A DNA stretch of 64,000 nt from Amia ocellicauda. Lineage: Eukaryota > Chordata > Actinopteri > Amiiformes > Amiidae. Where the stretch lies: assembly GCF_036373705.1 (NCBI RefSeq), contig NW_027102782.1:1-64000 (forward strand). Direction: 5' to 3'. The notes below the pieces were generated by a model. That model had not been told where the DNA came from, searched no databases, and saw nothing but the letters and a program-made list of their open reading frames with translations. A program made the position numbers and the translations under genes. Every line of letters starts with the position of its first letter. The first letter of the stretch is position 1. Shown one piece after another: positions 32,747-43,642 of the stretch.

Positions 32747-33307
32747 TGACACCGTCACCTCTTGCTTAGAACGGTTACCGTTGGAGACTGCTGGTAAAAC
32801 CGACCCGTCCTGGCGTTTCGAATGGCTCCCATCGAAGCAGGCTGGTAAAACGCGCACAGGCGTTTCCCGTGGGCCAGCCTGTGAGATAAAGGTTTCTATT
32901 TTCACTGACCTTTTTTGCATTGCTCAAGGGCACATCAGGACACTTTGGAAACTCTTTCAAAGGCAGGACGCCCTGCGCTCAGACAGTGCCTGCACTTATA
33001 CCAACAAGGTGATGCTGAATGGCTTGTTCAAACGGCTGGTGGTCTTCCGTCACCACCAGACTATCAGAGCTATACTGCGCCTTCAACTACATAAGAGTAA
33101 CAGCAATGTCGCCGATCCTGCTACGGTCGTATTGTAACAGCAACAACATGTATCGATTTTAAAAGTGTCAGTTCCAGCGCCTCGCAAAGCTACCCTTCTG
33201 CGATCGTTTGTTCTCAAGGTCAGGATTTCTTGCCACTCCGAGCAAGAGAAAACGACGGCCAGCTTCGGGGACGGGTAACAAAGCACTGGCACGCGTCCAC
33301 TGCGGGT

Positions 33308-33380
33308 TGTTTCCGCCCGGTTTCGAACCGGGGACCTTTCGCGTGTGAGACGAACGTGATAGCCACTACACTACGGAAAC
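33308..33380 (-). tRNA. tRNA-Val (CAC)
   Basis: 73 nt, near consensus; one change turns the last anticodon-stem pair into a G-U. A and B boxes are intact, so it may be active. Confidence 0.8.
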
Positions 33381-33734
33381 CGACCCGTCCTGGCGTTTCG
33401 AATGGCTCCCATCGAAGCAGGCTGGTAAAACGCGCACAGGCGTTTCCCGTGGGCCAGCCTGTGAGATAAAGGTTTCTATTTGCACTGACCTATTTTGCAT
33501 TGCTCAAGGGCACATCAGGACACTTTGGAAACTCTTTCAAAGGAAGAACGCCCTGAGCTATGACAAGACTTACACTTACCCCAACAAGGTGATGCTCAAT
33601 GGCTTGTTCAAACAGTTGCTGCTCGTCTTGTGCCACCATCAGACAATCACAGAGCTATTGTGCCTTCTACACCTTACGGTAGCAACAAATCTAACTACTG
33701 CTTTACTTTAACAATAATAATGACGGCGACTACG

Positions 33735-33805
33735 ACGACAACAAGAACAACAAGAACAACAACAACAACAACAACATCATCATCATCATCATCATCATCA
33801 GATTT
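33735..33805. repeat. CAA/TCA microsatellite
   Basis: Long form with about eight TCA units, AAC-type spacer. Confidence 0.8.
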
Positions 33806-33853
33806 TAATTAAAAGACCACCAGACTATCAGAGCTATACTGCGCCTTCAACTA

Positions 33854-33859
33854 CATAAG
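33854..33859. repeat. CATAAG flank, left of copy C
   Basis: Same six bases as at copies B, D and E. The right partner is lost with the right end. Confidence 0.75.
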
Positions 33860-34044
33860 AGTAGATAGTAAGGTTTTTTGGGCGCGGCCTATTTTGTTAT
33901 GACGTATGCCCTAAGCTTATTAATATTCCTACGTCATAATTGGGGGGCGTGATTTTAGGTAGAGTTATTTCCTTAATTATTCCTACGTCATATCCGTCAG
34001 AAAGTGTACACCCATAAAACCCTGAACATCAAGGCCACCCATAA
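33860..34044 (+). repeat. Left terminal inverted repeat, copy C
   Basis: Same 185-bp terminus. TGACGTA near 33899 and TACGTCA near 33929 and 33983 are intact here. Confidence 0.9.
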
Positions 34045-34162
34045 ATACCCCCACCCCTCTGAAGGCAACGCCCCGAAACTCTCCTCTCTATTTAAGAACC
34101 CGCGCTGCTTTTAGGCAATACCTCTTTAATTCTCAGCATCAGAAACATCCCGCTTCTTCAAC

Positions 34163-34567
34163 ATGTCCAGCGACATCAACATGATACCCCGCAAGAAACA
34201 ATCCCGGGCAAGGGTTCCTGTACTCACCATTTTGAAGATTGAACGCTCCTGGGTGTTGTTCTGGGGGTCTCGACGGGGTTACCGCTTTAAAAGGGATCCC
34301 AGCTATGTTGGAGTGGAGCTTTTTGCTTTGGGAGAGAAGGAGGGTACGTTGGAACCTTTTGAGACGGTAATTGAATACTCTTATGAGGACTGGTTGAAGG
34401 TGATGGCCTGGAGAGATCTGGGGCTTGTGGATAAGACTCTAGAAGGCTTGCAAGAGGGTCCAAGAGAATGCGAAATGGAGTCTCCGACTCAGGGTTTTGA
34501 AAGGTGTGAATGGGAAAGCTTGCAGAACTACGACAGACGACGTGTGGGGTTTTGGAGGGGGGTCTGA
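34163..34567 (+). pseudogene. Polinton protein 1, copy C (short form)
   Basis: 134 residues open; a shortened relative of 44262-44972. Copy E has the same short form. Confidence 0.7.
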
Positions 34568-34670
34568 CGGCTCAGGGGCTACTCTCTTCTAAGAGGGCGG
34601 TGTGTCGTGACGTAGTGAAGAGATAGGATAAAAGGTGCAACAATTCATTCATGGTTTAAAATTAAAGAGA

Positions 34671-35519
34671 ATGTCTTACCCGAAAGCTGCGGACGTCGAC
34701 AGGCTCTACAGGCCTCTTCAAACCCGGGATCACCCCTGGTTCTATTCCCCAGATTTTGTATACACTCTGGAACCCTTTGACTGTGGTTACTCTCCAAGAC
34801 CTCAGACCCCGGTCCCTCAGGACGAAACAACATGCGGTGCGATGGATGTCCAAATGAGTCTCGGGGATCCCCAGCCTCTGGAGCTCATGGAGGACCTCGA
34901 TTTTGCCGAACTGTCTACCGTCTGTGCGTCTCAGGAGGGGGTCAGTCCAATGGATGGAGAAACACCCCACAAACCACCAGGCGACCCAATGAGCATCGGA
35001 CTGTCCCGGGGGCGTGATGAAGACGCAGGATTTATGCCCGGGGTATGTGACCAAGTAAGCAGAGTGGTTAAAAGCACCCTGGTGTATATTCTGAGTGCTC
35101 TCATCGACCGAGCTCTGAAAGAAGTCTGTCGGGGGTGTGAAGTGAATCACCCCAGTCAGTTGAGACACAGTTGTTTGTTTGAACCAGACCGTTACTATTT
35201 CCTGTTCTATTTCAACGTGTTTTACAGAAGACTGAACAAACCGTGGCTGAAACCGGCACTAATCAAGGCGCTCTCTTACTCCCACATACATGTCACTGTG
35301 GGACAAGTCCAGAAAATCATAGATGAGATTTTGCTGGAGCTGAAAAAGGAGCCGTTTATAATAGAGAAACTTGGGCAGCTGCTCAATGACCTGGATGAGC
35401 CGAGTAGAAAAACCGCTGGCAAGCTAAAAGCTTATTTCTTCCGTAAAGAAGTTAAAGCTGGGGGCAGCGACGAAGAATTCGACATCTACGCCACTGATTC
35501 AGACTCTGACCTGAACTAA
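34671..35519 (+). CDS. Polinton protein 2, copy C; looks whole
   Basis: 282 residues from the MSYPKAADVD start (a 12-residue upstream in-frame extension exists only in copies C and E). Family description under copy A. Confidence 0.75.
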   Translation: MSYPKAADVDRLYRPLQTRDHPWFYSPDFVYTLEPFDCGYSPRPQTPVPQDETTCGAMDVQMSLGDPQPLELMEDLDFAELSTVCASQEGVSPMDGETPHKPPGDPMSIGLSRGRDEDAGFMPGVCDQVSRVVKSTLVYILSALIDRALKEVCRGCEVNHPSQLRHSCLFEPDRYYFLFYFNVFYRRLNKPWLKPALIKALSYSHIHVTVGQVQKIIDEILLELKKEPFIIEKLGQLLNDLDEPSRKTAGKLKAYFFRKEVKAGGSDEEFDIYATDSDSDLN

Positions 35520-35531
35520 GGGACTTTGAAC

Positions 35532-35924
35532 ATGGGGAATGTTCTGGACTGCTTCTGCAACTGGTTCTGTCATCAACACTCTGCAGCTAACCTGAGAGCG
35601 CTATTACACCATGTGCTTGACAGAAAAGTAGCCAACGCGAGCCTTTTCTCTACAGATTTAACCATCGATGAGGATCAACTTTCAAACCTGGAAAAGTGAA
35701 TGGCTGCTGTAACAAAGACAGGGGGGTACGAACACTGGGATGAAGGGCTCAAGGGGGCCAAGAATGATATTAGGCCATTTCATCAACATCTGTATGACCT
35801 TTTACTGAGCATGTTTAATACACCTCTGTTTAATTTTAAAATAGGTCATAATGTTGTTTTATTTACATATGTAACTGAGGTGTGTGCCTACAAGATAAAG
35901 AAACAGGTATATTTGTTGATATAG
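35532..35924 (+). pseudogene. Small MGNV protein locus, copy C
   Basis: Homologue of 17536-17933. Broken. Confidence 0.65.
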
Positions 35925-36096
35925 ATCAAGTAACCAATCATCTGATTTCATTTTGTCTGGACCGTAGAAAAAATTGTTGTGTATGTTATACTTTTCTCAA
36001 ATGTCTTAAAAGGGGTATCTGCTCTCCTGAAGTTGAATAAAAAACCTTGTATAAAAACTTTGCGCATAGTGTGGGTCTGTGTGGTTATTTGACAGA

Positions 36097-37188
36097 ATGA
36101 CTCGGCAAGCTCCCCAAATGCAGGAACTATACTACAACCCAGCCAAGATTGGGGGTTTGGCGGGTAAGAAGGGTTTTCAAAGAGGACTCGCTGAGGCCGG
36201 AGTGAAGGTTAATGATGTGGTTGTTTCAGAATGGTTACGGGAACAAGACGCCTATACCTAACATAAACCTCTCAGGATTAACTTTAAAAGAAACCGCGTA
36301 TATGCAACTGACATAGACTCACAATGGCAAATGGATCTAGTCGATATGTCAAATTTATCAAAACATAACAATGGTCACAAATTGATGTTTATGTGTATCG
36401 ATGTGTTATCAAAATATGCCTGGGCTCGCATTCTACATAATAAAACAGGTCGGGCGGTGACAAGGGCCTTTGAGGATATATTGTCCCAGGGTCGATGTCC
36501 TAAAAAACTGCAGACTGATAAAGGAAAAGAGTTTCTCAACAGAGAATTTCAGAATCTACTGAAGAGACACAAAATACATCATTTCACCACCGGTAATGAG
36601 CTTAGGGCATCGGTAGTGGAGAGGTTTAACCGCACCATAAAGACCAAAATGTGGAGATATTTTACAGCGGTCAACACGTTCAAGTATTTTGATAAAGTTC
36701 AGGATTTTATCGATGCTTACAACCAAGGGTATCACACCAGTATTAAAATGAAGCCTAAAGATGTTGATCAAAGTAATTCTTTTAAGGTCTATAAAAAATT
36801 ATACGGACCATTTATTAAGAAGGGAAAAACTACTTATAAGTTCAACATCGGTGATGTGGTTCGCGTTTCAAAGCTAAGGAGTACTTTTGCCAAAGGTTAT
36901 GAACAAACATTTTCTGACGAATATTTTACAGTTACCGAACAGTTGGCTAGAGACCCACCCGTGTACCGGTTAAAAGACTATGACGGGGAGGATATAGAAG
37001 GAACGTTTTACGAAGCCGAGTTACAAAAAATTATTGTGGGTAAAGACAGTGTATACAGAGTTGAAAAGATATTAGCTGAAAAAACCCAGAACCGGAAAAA
37101 ATATGTGTTGATGAAATGGCTTGGATGGCCTGAAAAGTTCAATAGTTGGGTCCCGGAACAACAGGTTTGCGATATTCAATCCTTATAA
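36097..37188 (+). pseudogene. Integrase locus, copy C (broken)
   Basis: Homologue of 18106-19197 with about one break. The catalytic part and chromodomain are well preserved. Confidence 0.85.
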
Positions 37189-37234
37189 CAACTTGCCCGC
37201 GGGTGTGTTGTGGGCATTACTTTCGATACTCAAG

Positions 37235-37967
37235 ATGGAATCAGGAGGCTTCTACGTGACTCTACCCAGTAACGCCTCTCTCGATATATACCCTAAAAAT
37301 GAAATATCCAGTTACACGGTACAATTTGGAAAATCTATAGATCTAAGGGGGTCGTGGGAAGTGGGGTTGGCGGAAATACAGTATCCTTACACTTGGGCTG
37401 TTTTACAAGATAAGGATGCCACCTTCGCCATTTTTGATGATGTTAAAAAGAGTCAATGGACATTCACGATACAAGGAGGTTATTATGACAATGTGGATAA
37501 AATATTAGATGAGATGCATAAACAGTTCTCAGAAGGCACCCTCAACATCAAGCTATATTACAACCCTATTAAAAACAGAGTGTACAAGGTGTCAAAACCA
37601 GGTATTAGCATTCAAACCAGCGGCCAACTGGGGCGTATATTTGGGATCTATTCTGACACAGAGAGCAGGTTCTCAGAAGTGGTGGGGCGGCTTTTACACT
37701 CTTTATGTGTATACGGATATCATAACCCACCAGAGGGTCGGGGATAGTTATGTCCCCCTTTTGAGAAATGTACTTATTAAAGGTAAAAGCAATGACATGG
37801 TCACAATTACTTATGACAAGCCACACTACGTACCAGTCTCAAAGACCCAATTTGACAACATCACGATCGAAGTAAAATCGGATCAGAATATCAACGTACC
37901 CTTCCGCTTCAGTAAAGTTATTGTCAAACTACATTTTCGACCCCTGAAACAGTTTGTACATTATTAA
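37235..37967 (+). pseudogene. Putative minor capsid protein locus, copy C
   Basis: Homologue of 19202-19972, starting at MESGGFYVTLPSN. Confidence 0.65.
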
Positions 37968-37968
37968 A

Positions 37969-38457
37969 ATGGCTACCTCGAGGGGTTATGTAGATCCTAG
38001 CGCCTATGTGGATTATTACAAGATGCAAGCCGGGAACGGCTTGCCCGGTTTTGTAGGAGCCCCCACAATGTATGGCGCCGGTCTAGGAGGACTCTTTCAT
38101 GGTCTCTTTAGAATGGCCGTACCCCTGCTTAAGAGAGGCTTTGCTATAGCCAGACCCCACTTGAAATCAGCGGCTAAAAATATTGTTAGTGACGTGTTCA
38201 CCAATGTTATGAACCGGGCAGCTAGCCATGAGCATCAGGAGGGTTCGGGTCTCATGGTAATGGCGAGGAGGGGGGGTAAAAGAAGAAACAGCATGTGTCC
38301 ACCAGGGCGACGAAGATCCGTGGCTAACAAAAAACGAAGAATCTCTCATTCTCCAACATATCGTGGAAACACTCGGAGAAGGAAGCAGCACAAGAAAAAA
38401 CCTGCAAAAAGAAAGTCTCAAAGAAAGAAAAATAGAGCCTCAGGATACATCTTTTAA
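37969..38457 (+). CDS. Small basic protein with amphipathic helix, copy C; looks whole
   Basis: 162 residues. Residues about 25-60 form a Gly-rich, hydrophobic and amphipathic stretch (GLGGLFHGLFRMAVPLLKRG). The last 60 residues are very rich in Arg and Lys (RRGGKRRNSM, then RRRKQHKKKPAKRKSQRKK). The combination resembles adenovirus core and membrane-lytic proteins (pVI, pVII, pX), so DNA condensation in the virion or membrane disruption at entry is a reasonable guess, not a demonstrated homology. The gene follows the minor-capsid locus by one base and ends 2 bp before the capsid ATG, a tightly packed order typical of a virion gene block. Confidence 0.7.
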   Translation: MATSRGYVDPSAYVDYYKMQAGNGLPGFVGAPTMYGAGLGGLFHGLFRMAVPLLKRGFAIARPHLKSAAKNIVSDVFTNVMNRAASHEHQEGSGLMVMARRGGKRRNSMCPPGRRRSVANKKRRISHSPTYRGNTRRRKQHKKKPAKRKSQRKKNRASGYIF

Positions 38458-38459
38458 AC

Positions 38460-39775
38460 ATGTCTTTTGTCAACAGTCTATCGGAAGAATGCGTCAAATC
38501 AGAACTGGATCTGTTTACAGTTCCATACACTCAAACGAGTATAGATAAGATCATATATGTAGAGATTCCCCCTCTTTCTGCAATTTCAGACACGGCCCCT
38601 CTGGAGTTTTTTATAGCTGGCAATGGCGAGGATTATATTGATTTGAATAACACATTTATTTTAATGAACTGTAAAGTGACTGATTAGGATGGCGATGCAA
38701 TCGAGAAGACGGCCAACGCTGGGGTCATCAATTAATCAATTACCCGGTGGCCACCATGTTTTCACAGGTGGATGTGACCCTGGGAGATCGGCTCATTAGT
38801 CAAAGCAGCAATACTTACCCCTATAGAGCCATGATGGAGTGTATCCTTAATTATAGTGAGGAGACCCTAAGCAAACAGTTCAGCCCCGGCCTTCTCTTCA
38901 AAGACATCCCGGAAGCTATGGACGACAAGGATCCAGAGGGACTCAATAAGGGTTTGCAAAAAAGATCGGCCTCTTCAACAGAAGGGAGGACCTTTGAGCT
39001 AATGGGGCATATCCATGCAGACATATTTTTCCAAGAAAAACTCATGCTCAACGGGGTAGACATTAAAATTAAAATGATCCGTAGTAAAAGTGCTTTTTGT
39101 CTGATGACCCCTGATACGGAAAAATATAAACTGACCATATTATCGGCCTCGCTGTTTGTGAAATAAGTGTCCGTCTCCCCGGCGGTTAAACTAGGACACG
39201 CGCTGGCGTTAGTGACGGCAAACGCCAAGTACCCGATCGAAAGAGTCTATATGAAAGTCCACAGTATCCCCGCAGGGACACGGGTGATGAACCAGGAAAA
39301 TCTGTTTCTAGGACAGCTCCCAAAACAGGTTATTATAGGTCTCGTGGATAATGATGCATTTACCGGGGTTTACAACAAGAACACCTTTAACTTTAAACAT
39401 TATAACGCGGAATTTATAGCATTGTACGTCGATGGTGTGCAGGTTCCATCCAGACCTTTTCAACCTGACTTTGAAAACGGCAATGCGGTTCGTGAATATT
39501 ACAGTCTAGTACTGGCTACGGGTCGCCATCTCAAGGATCAAACTCTGCTGATCGATCGCCGGGAATACTGCAGCGGTTACACCCTGTATGGTTTCAACCT
39601 GACCCCTGACGAAGAGTGTGGACAACATATTTCACTGATGAAGACGGGCAATATGCGTTTGGAGATGCGTTTCAAGCAGCCTCTACCACACACTGTAAAT
39701 ATGGTCGTGTATGCTGTGTTTGACAACATTATTGAGGTGAATCAGAGGAGAAACGTTCCGTATGATTATTATTAA
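38460..39775 (+). pseudogene. Major capsid protein locus, copy C (broken)
   Basis: Homologue of 48054-49358, starting MSFVNSLSEECVKSELDLF. A few breaks. Confidence 0.85.
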
Positions 39776-39776
39776 A

Positions 39777-40124
39777 ATGAACACCAGAGAGCTCAACCAC
39801 ATCATGAATGCCCTGGCCGGCTCACGGAAACTGTTTCAAGGAGTCTACGCCTGCGATCAGCTGCCTAAATTTAAGATCAAGAATTTACCTGCAATGTACA
39901 TAATCAACACACACCCTAAAAATATGCCCGGAGAACATTGGCTGGCTATTTATCTAAGGGAGGACCACCATGGTGAATTTTTTGATTCCTATGCAAACCC
40001 CCCGGATTTCAGACCTTTCCCTCGGAAGATCAATAACTTTCTGCTCAACAACTGTCAAGAAACCATTTACAGCGGTCGTCAAGTACAAAGTCTTCAGACC
40101 TTCACTTGTGGTCAGCACTGTGTG
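39777..40124 (+). pseudogene. Protease, front part only, copy C
   Basis: Homologue of 21561-22118, cut where the element copy ends. Confidence 0.8.
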
Positions 40125-40148
40125 CACTAGCACGCATGCACCGCGGGT

Positions 40149-40221
40149 TGTTTCCGCCCGGTTTCGAACCAGGGACCTTTCGCGTGTGAGGCGAACGTGA
40201 TAGCCACTACACTACGGAAAC
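40149..40221 (-). tRNA. tRNA-Val (CAC)
   Basis: 73 nt, near consensus, with one G-U in the T stem, as in the 897-969 gene. It lies only 25 bp from the end of copy C, so its usual downstream terminator region is replaced by Polinton sequence. Confidence 0.8.
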
Positions 40222-40319
40222 CGACCTGTCCTGGTGTTTCGAATGGCTCCCATCGAAGCCGGCTGGTAAAACGCGCACAGGCGTTTCCCGTGGGCCAGCC
40301 TGTGAGATAAAGGTTTCTA

Positions 40320-41504
40320 CACTCACCTAAAGGATTATTAGGAACACCTGTTCAATAACCAACCAATCATATGGCAGTTGCTTCAATGCATTTAGGGGTG
40401 TGGTCCTGGTCAAGACAATCTCCTGAACTCCAAACTGAAAGTCTGAATGGGAAAGAAAGGTGATTTAAGCAATTTTGAGCGTGGCATGGTTGTTGGTGCC
40501 AGACGGGCTGGTCTGAGTATTTCACAATCTGCTCAGTTACTGGGATTTTCACGCACAACCATTTCTAGGGTTTACAAAGAATGGTGTGAAAAGGGAAAAA
40601 CATCCAGTATGCGGCAGTCCTGTGGGCGAAAATGCCTTGTTGATGCTAGAGGTCAGAGGAGAATGGGCCGACTGATTCAAGCTGATAGAAGAGCAACTTT
40701 GACTGAAATAACCACTCGTTACAACCGAGGTATGCAGCAAAGCATTTGTGAAGCCACAACACGTACAACCTTGAGGCGGATGGGCTACAACAGCAGAAGA
40801 CCCCACCGGGTACCACTCATCTCCACTACAAATAGGAAAAAGAGGCTACAATTTGCACAAACTCACCAAAATTGGACAGTTGTTGCCTGGTCTGATGAGT
40901 CTCGATTTCTGTTGAGACATTCAGATGGTAGAGTCAGAATTTGACGTAAACAGAATGAGAACATGGATCCATCATGCCTTGTTACCACTGTGCAGGCTGG
41001 TGGTGGTGGTGTAATGGTGTGGGGGATGTTTTCTTGGCACACTTTAGGCTCCTTAGTGCCAATTGGGCATCGTTTAAATGCCACGGCCTACCTGAGCATT
41101 GTTTCTGACCATGTCCATCCCTTTATGACCACCATGTACCCATCCTCTGATGGCTACTTCCAGCAGGATAATGCACCATGTCACAAAGGTTGAATCATTT
41201 CAAATTGGTTTCTTGAACATGACAATGAGTTCACTGTACTAAACTGGCCCCCACAGTCACCAGATCTCAACCCAATAGAGCATCTTTGGGATGTGGTGGA
41301 ACGGGAGCTTCGTGCCCTGGATGTGCATCCCACAAATCTCCATCAACTGCAAGATGCTATCCTATCAATATGGGCCAACATTTCTAAAGAATGCTTTCAG
41401 CACCTTGTTGAATCAATGCCACGTAGAATTAAGTCAGTTCTGAAGGCGAAAGGGTGTCAAACATAGTATTAGTATGGTGTTCCTAATAATCCTTTAGGTG
41501 AGTG
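40320..41504 (+). mobile_element. Tc1/mariner transposon, DD36E (Incomer-like), 1,185 bp
   Basis: A plain cut-and-paste DNA transposon. Its 29-bp inverted ends, starting CACTCACCTAAAGG, are identical at both sides (40320-40348 and 41476-41504). One transposase gene fills most of it. Perfect ends suggest recent arrival, but the transposase has two in-frame stops, so this copy cannot move on its own. It sits in tRNA-Val spacer, not in a Polinton, and the insertion is absent from the equivalent place in the other units, so it came after their amplification. Confidence 0.93.
40447..41466 (+). pseudogene. DD36E transposase, two in-frame stops
   Basis: 339 codons, starting MGKKGDLSNFERGMVVG. The N-terminal third is a paired-type helix-turn-helix DNA-binding region (FERGMVVGARRAGLSIS, LLGFSRTTISRV). 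Catalytic acids lie in AWSDESRF, FQQDNAPCH and LNPIEHLWD. I count 36 residues between the second Asp and the Glu, against 34 in classical Tc1, which places it with the DD36E group named Incomer. Stops: TGA at 40942-40944 (after RVRI, where Arg or Trp codons are expected nearby) and TGA at 41191-41193 (after CHKG). No frameshift is needed between them, so decay is slight. Confidence 0.9.
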
Positions 41505-41739
41505 TATTTTCACTGACCTATTTTGCATTGCTCAAGGACACATCAGGACACTTTGGAAACTCTTTCAAAGGAAGAACGCCCTGAGCTATGACAAGACTTA
41601 CACTTACCCCAACAAGGTGATGCTCAATGGCTTGTTCAAACAGCTGCTGCTCGTCTTGTGCCACCATCAGACAATCACAGAGCTATTGTGCCTTCTACAC
41701 CTTACGGTAGCTTTACTTTAACAATAATAATGACGGCGA

Positions 41740-41812
41740 CCACGACGACAAAAAGAAAAACAAGAACAACAACAACAACAACAAGAACAATAACATCATC
41801 ATCAGATTTTAA
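41740..41812. repeat. CAA/TCA microsatellite
   Basis: AAC-type spacer, with A-rich interruptions. Confidence 0.75.
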
Positions 41813-41968
41813 TTAAAAGTGGCTACACCAGCGTTTACAATTTCAACCTGTCGACGGACGGACGCTCTGAGTCCAACAATTTCGGGAACTCCAATGAAGA
41901 AAAGCCACCTACCGCCTCTGGGGAACCACGAGGGCAAGCAGGACGAAAAGGGCCGGCCCACAGCAGGC

Positions 41969-42041
41969 TCTTTCCGCCCGGTTTTAAACCGGGGACCTTT
42001 CGTGCGTTAGGCGAACGTGATAGCCACTACACTACGGAAAC
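41969..42041 (-). tRNA. tRNA-Val (AAC), hybrid and degenerate
   Basis: 73 nt. The 3' half and downstream flank are AAC-type (as at 32674), while the D arm and upstream flank are CAC-type (GGCTATCAC and the following spacer). The B box reads TTTAAAA, with two invariant bases lost. Probably an inactive product of unequal exchange or gene conversion between the two kinds of unit. Confidence 0.6.
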
Positions 42042-42387
42042 CAACCCGTCCTGGTGTTTCGAATAACTCCTATCGAAGCCGGCTGGTAAAACGCACGCAG
42101 GCGTTTCCCGTGGGCCAGCCTGTGAGATAAAGGTTTCTATTTTCAATGACCTATTTTGCATTGCTCAAGGGCACATCAGGACACTTTGGAAACTCTTTCA
42201 AAGGAAGAACGCCCTGAGCAATGACAAGACTTACACTTACCCCAACAAGGTGATGCTCAATGGCTTGTTCAAACAGCTGCTGCTCGTCTTGTGCCACCAT
42301 CAGACAATCACAGAGCTATTGTGCCTTCTGCACCTTACGGTAGCAACAAATCTAACTACTGCTTTACTTTAACATTAATAATGACGG

Positions 42388-42472
42388 CGACTACGACGAC
42401 AACAAGAACAACAACAACAACAACAACATCAACAAGAACAACAACAACATCATCATCATCATCATCAGATTT
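42388..42472. repeat. CAA/TCA microsatellite
   Basis: The longest tract, about 85 bp, mixed AAC and TCA units. Confidence 0.8.
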
Positions 42473-42930
42473 TAATTAAAAGTGGCTACACCAGCGTTTA
42501 CAATTTCAACCTGTCGACGGACGGACGCTCTGAGTGCACCGATTTCGGGATACTTCGGAAACTCTTTCAAAGGCAGGACGCCCTGCGATCAGACAGTGCC
42601 TGCACTTAGCCCAACAAGGTGATGCTGAATGGCTTGTTCAAACGGCTGGTGGTCTTCCGTCACCACCAGACTATCAGAGCTATTTTGCGCCTTCAACTAC
42701 ATAAGAGTAACAGCAATGTCACCGATCCTGCTACGGTCGTATTGCAACAGCAACGACATGTATCGATTTTAAAAGTGTCAGTTCCAGCGCCTCGCAAAGC
42801 TACCCTTCTGCGATCATTTGTTCTGAAGGTCAGGATTTCTTGCCACTCCGAGGAAGAGAAAACGACGGCCGGCCATGGGGCAGAGAGATGAGGACGGGTA
42901 ACACGGCACTGGCACGCGTGCACCGCGGGT

Positions 42931-43003
42931 TGTTTCCGCCCAGTTTCGAACCAGGGACTTCTCGCGTGTGAGGCGAACATGATAGCCACTACACTACAGA
43001 AAC
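42931..43003 (-). tRNA. tRNA-Val (CAC), diverged
   Basis: 73 nt with wobble pairs in the acceptor, D and T stems and changes in the variable region. The CAC anticodon and TTCGAAA loop are kept. Activity uncertain. Confidence 0.65.
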
Positions 43004-43359
43004 CAACCTGTCCTGGGGTTTCGATTGGCTCCCATCGAAGCAGGCTGGTAAAACGCGCACAGGCGTTTCCCGTGGGCCTGCCTGTGAGATAAAGGTTTCT
43101 ATTTTCACTGACCTATATTGCATTGCTCAAGGGCACATCAGGACACTTTGGAAACTCTTTTAAAGGAAGAATGCCCTGAGCTATGACAAGACTTACACTT
43201 ACCCCAACAAGGTGATGCTCAATGGCTTGTTCAAACAGCTGCTGCTCGTCTTGTGCCACCATCAGACAATCACAGAGCTATTGTGCCTTCTACACCTTAC
43301 GGTAGCAACAAATCTAACTACTGCTTTACTTTAACAATAATAATGACGGCGACCACGAT

Positions 43360-43410
43360 GACAACAAGAACAACAACAACAACATCATCATCATCATCAT
43401 CATCAGATTT
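43360..43410. repeat. CAA/TCA microsatellite
   Basis: AAC-type spacer, about six TCA units. Confidence 0.75.
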
Positions 43411-43569
43411 TAATTAAAAGTGGCTACACCAGCGTTTACAATTTCAACCTGTCGACGGACGGACGCTCTGAGAGCACCGATTTCGGGCACTCCAATGAAG
43501 AAAAGCTACCCACCGCCTCCGGGGAACCACGAGGGCAAACAGGACGAAAAGGGCAGGCCCACAGCAGGC

Positions 43570-43642
43570 TGTTTCCGCCCGGTTTCGAACCGGGGACCTT
43601 TCGCGTGTTAGGCGAACATGATAACCGCTACACTACGGAAAC
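43570..43642 (-). tRNA. tRNA-Val (AAC)
   Basis: 73 nt, near consensus; anticodon loop CT-AAC-AC as in typical vertebrate tRNA-Val(AAC). One D-stem pair is G-U. A TTTT run lies shortly downstream on the minus strand. Likely functional. Confidence 0.85.

Larger units (their letters stand above)
31835..33853. repeat. tRNA-Val tandem array, segment 3
   Basis: About three units, order CAC, AAC, CAC, then AAC-type spacer cut by copy C. Microsatellites near 32462-32512 and 33735-33805. No protein gene is supported. Confidence 0.85.
33860..40124. mobile_element. Polinton copy C (fossil, left 6.3 kb only)
   Basis: Begins with the left terminal repeat and runs to the middle of the protease, where it joins tRNA-Val array sequence with a few shared bases at the junction. 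All leftward genes are absent. Several loci are broken (about half a dozen breaks). Sequence variants in the left arm, for example MDGETPHKP in protein 2 and a shortened protein 1, are shared with copy E only. Confidence 0.93.
40318..41506. repeat. TA target duplication of the DD36E transposon
   Basis: TA at 40318-40319 and 41505-41506 flank the element. The empty site in other array units reads TTTCTATTTTCAC, confirming insertion at that TA. Confidence 0.93.

Noticed and set aside
40447-41466. Classical Tc1 (DD34E) transposase
   Set aside because: Counting codons between the second Asp and the Glu gives 36, not 34.
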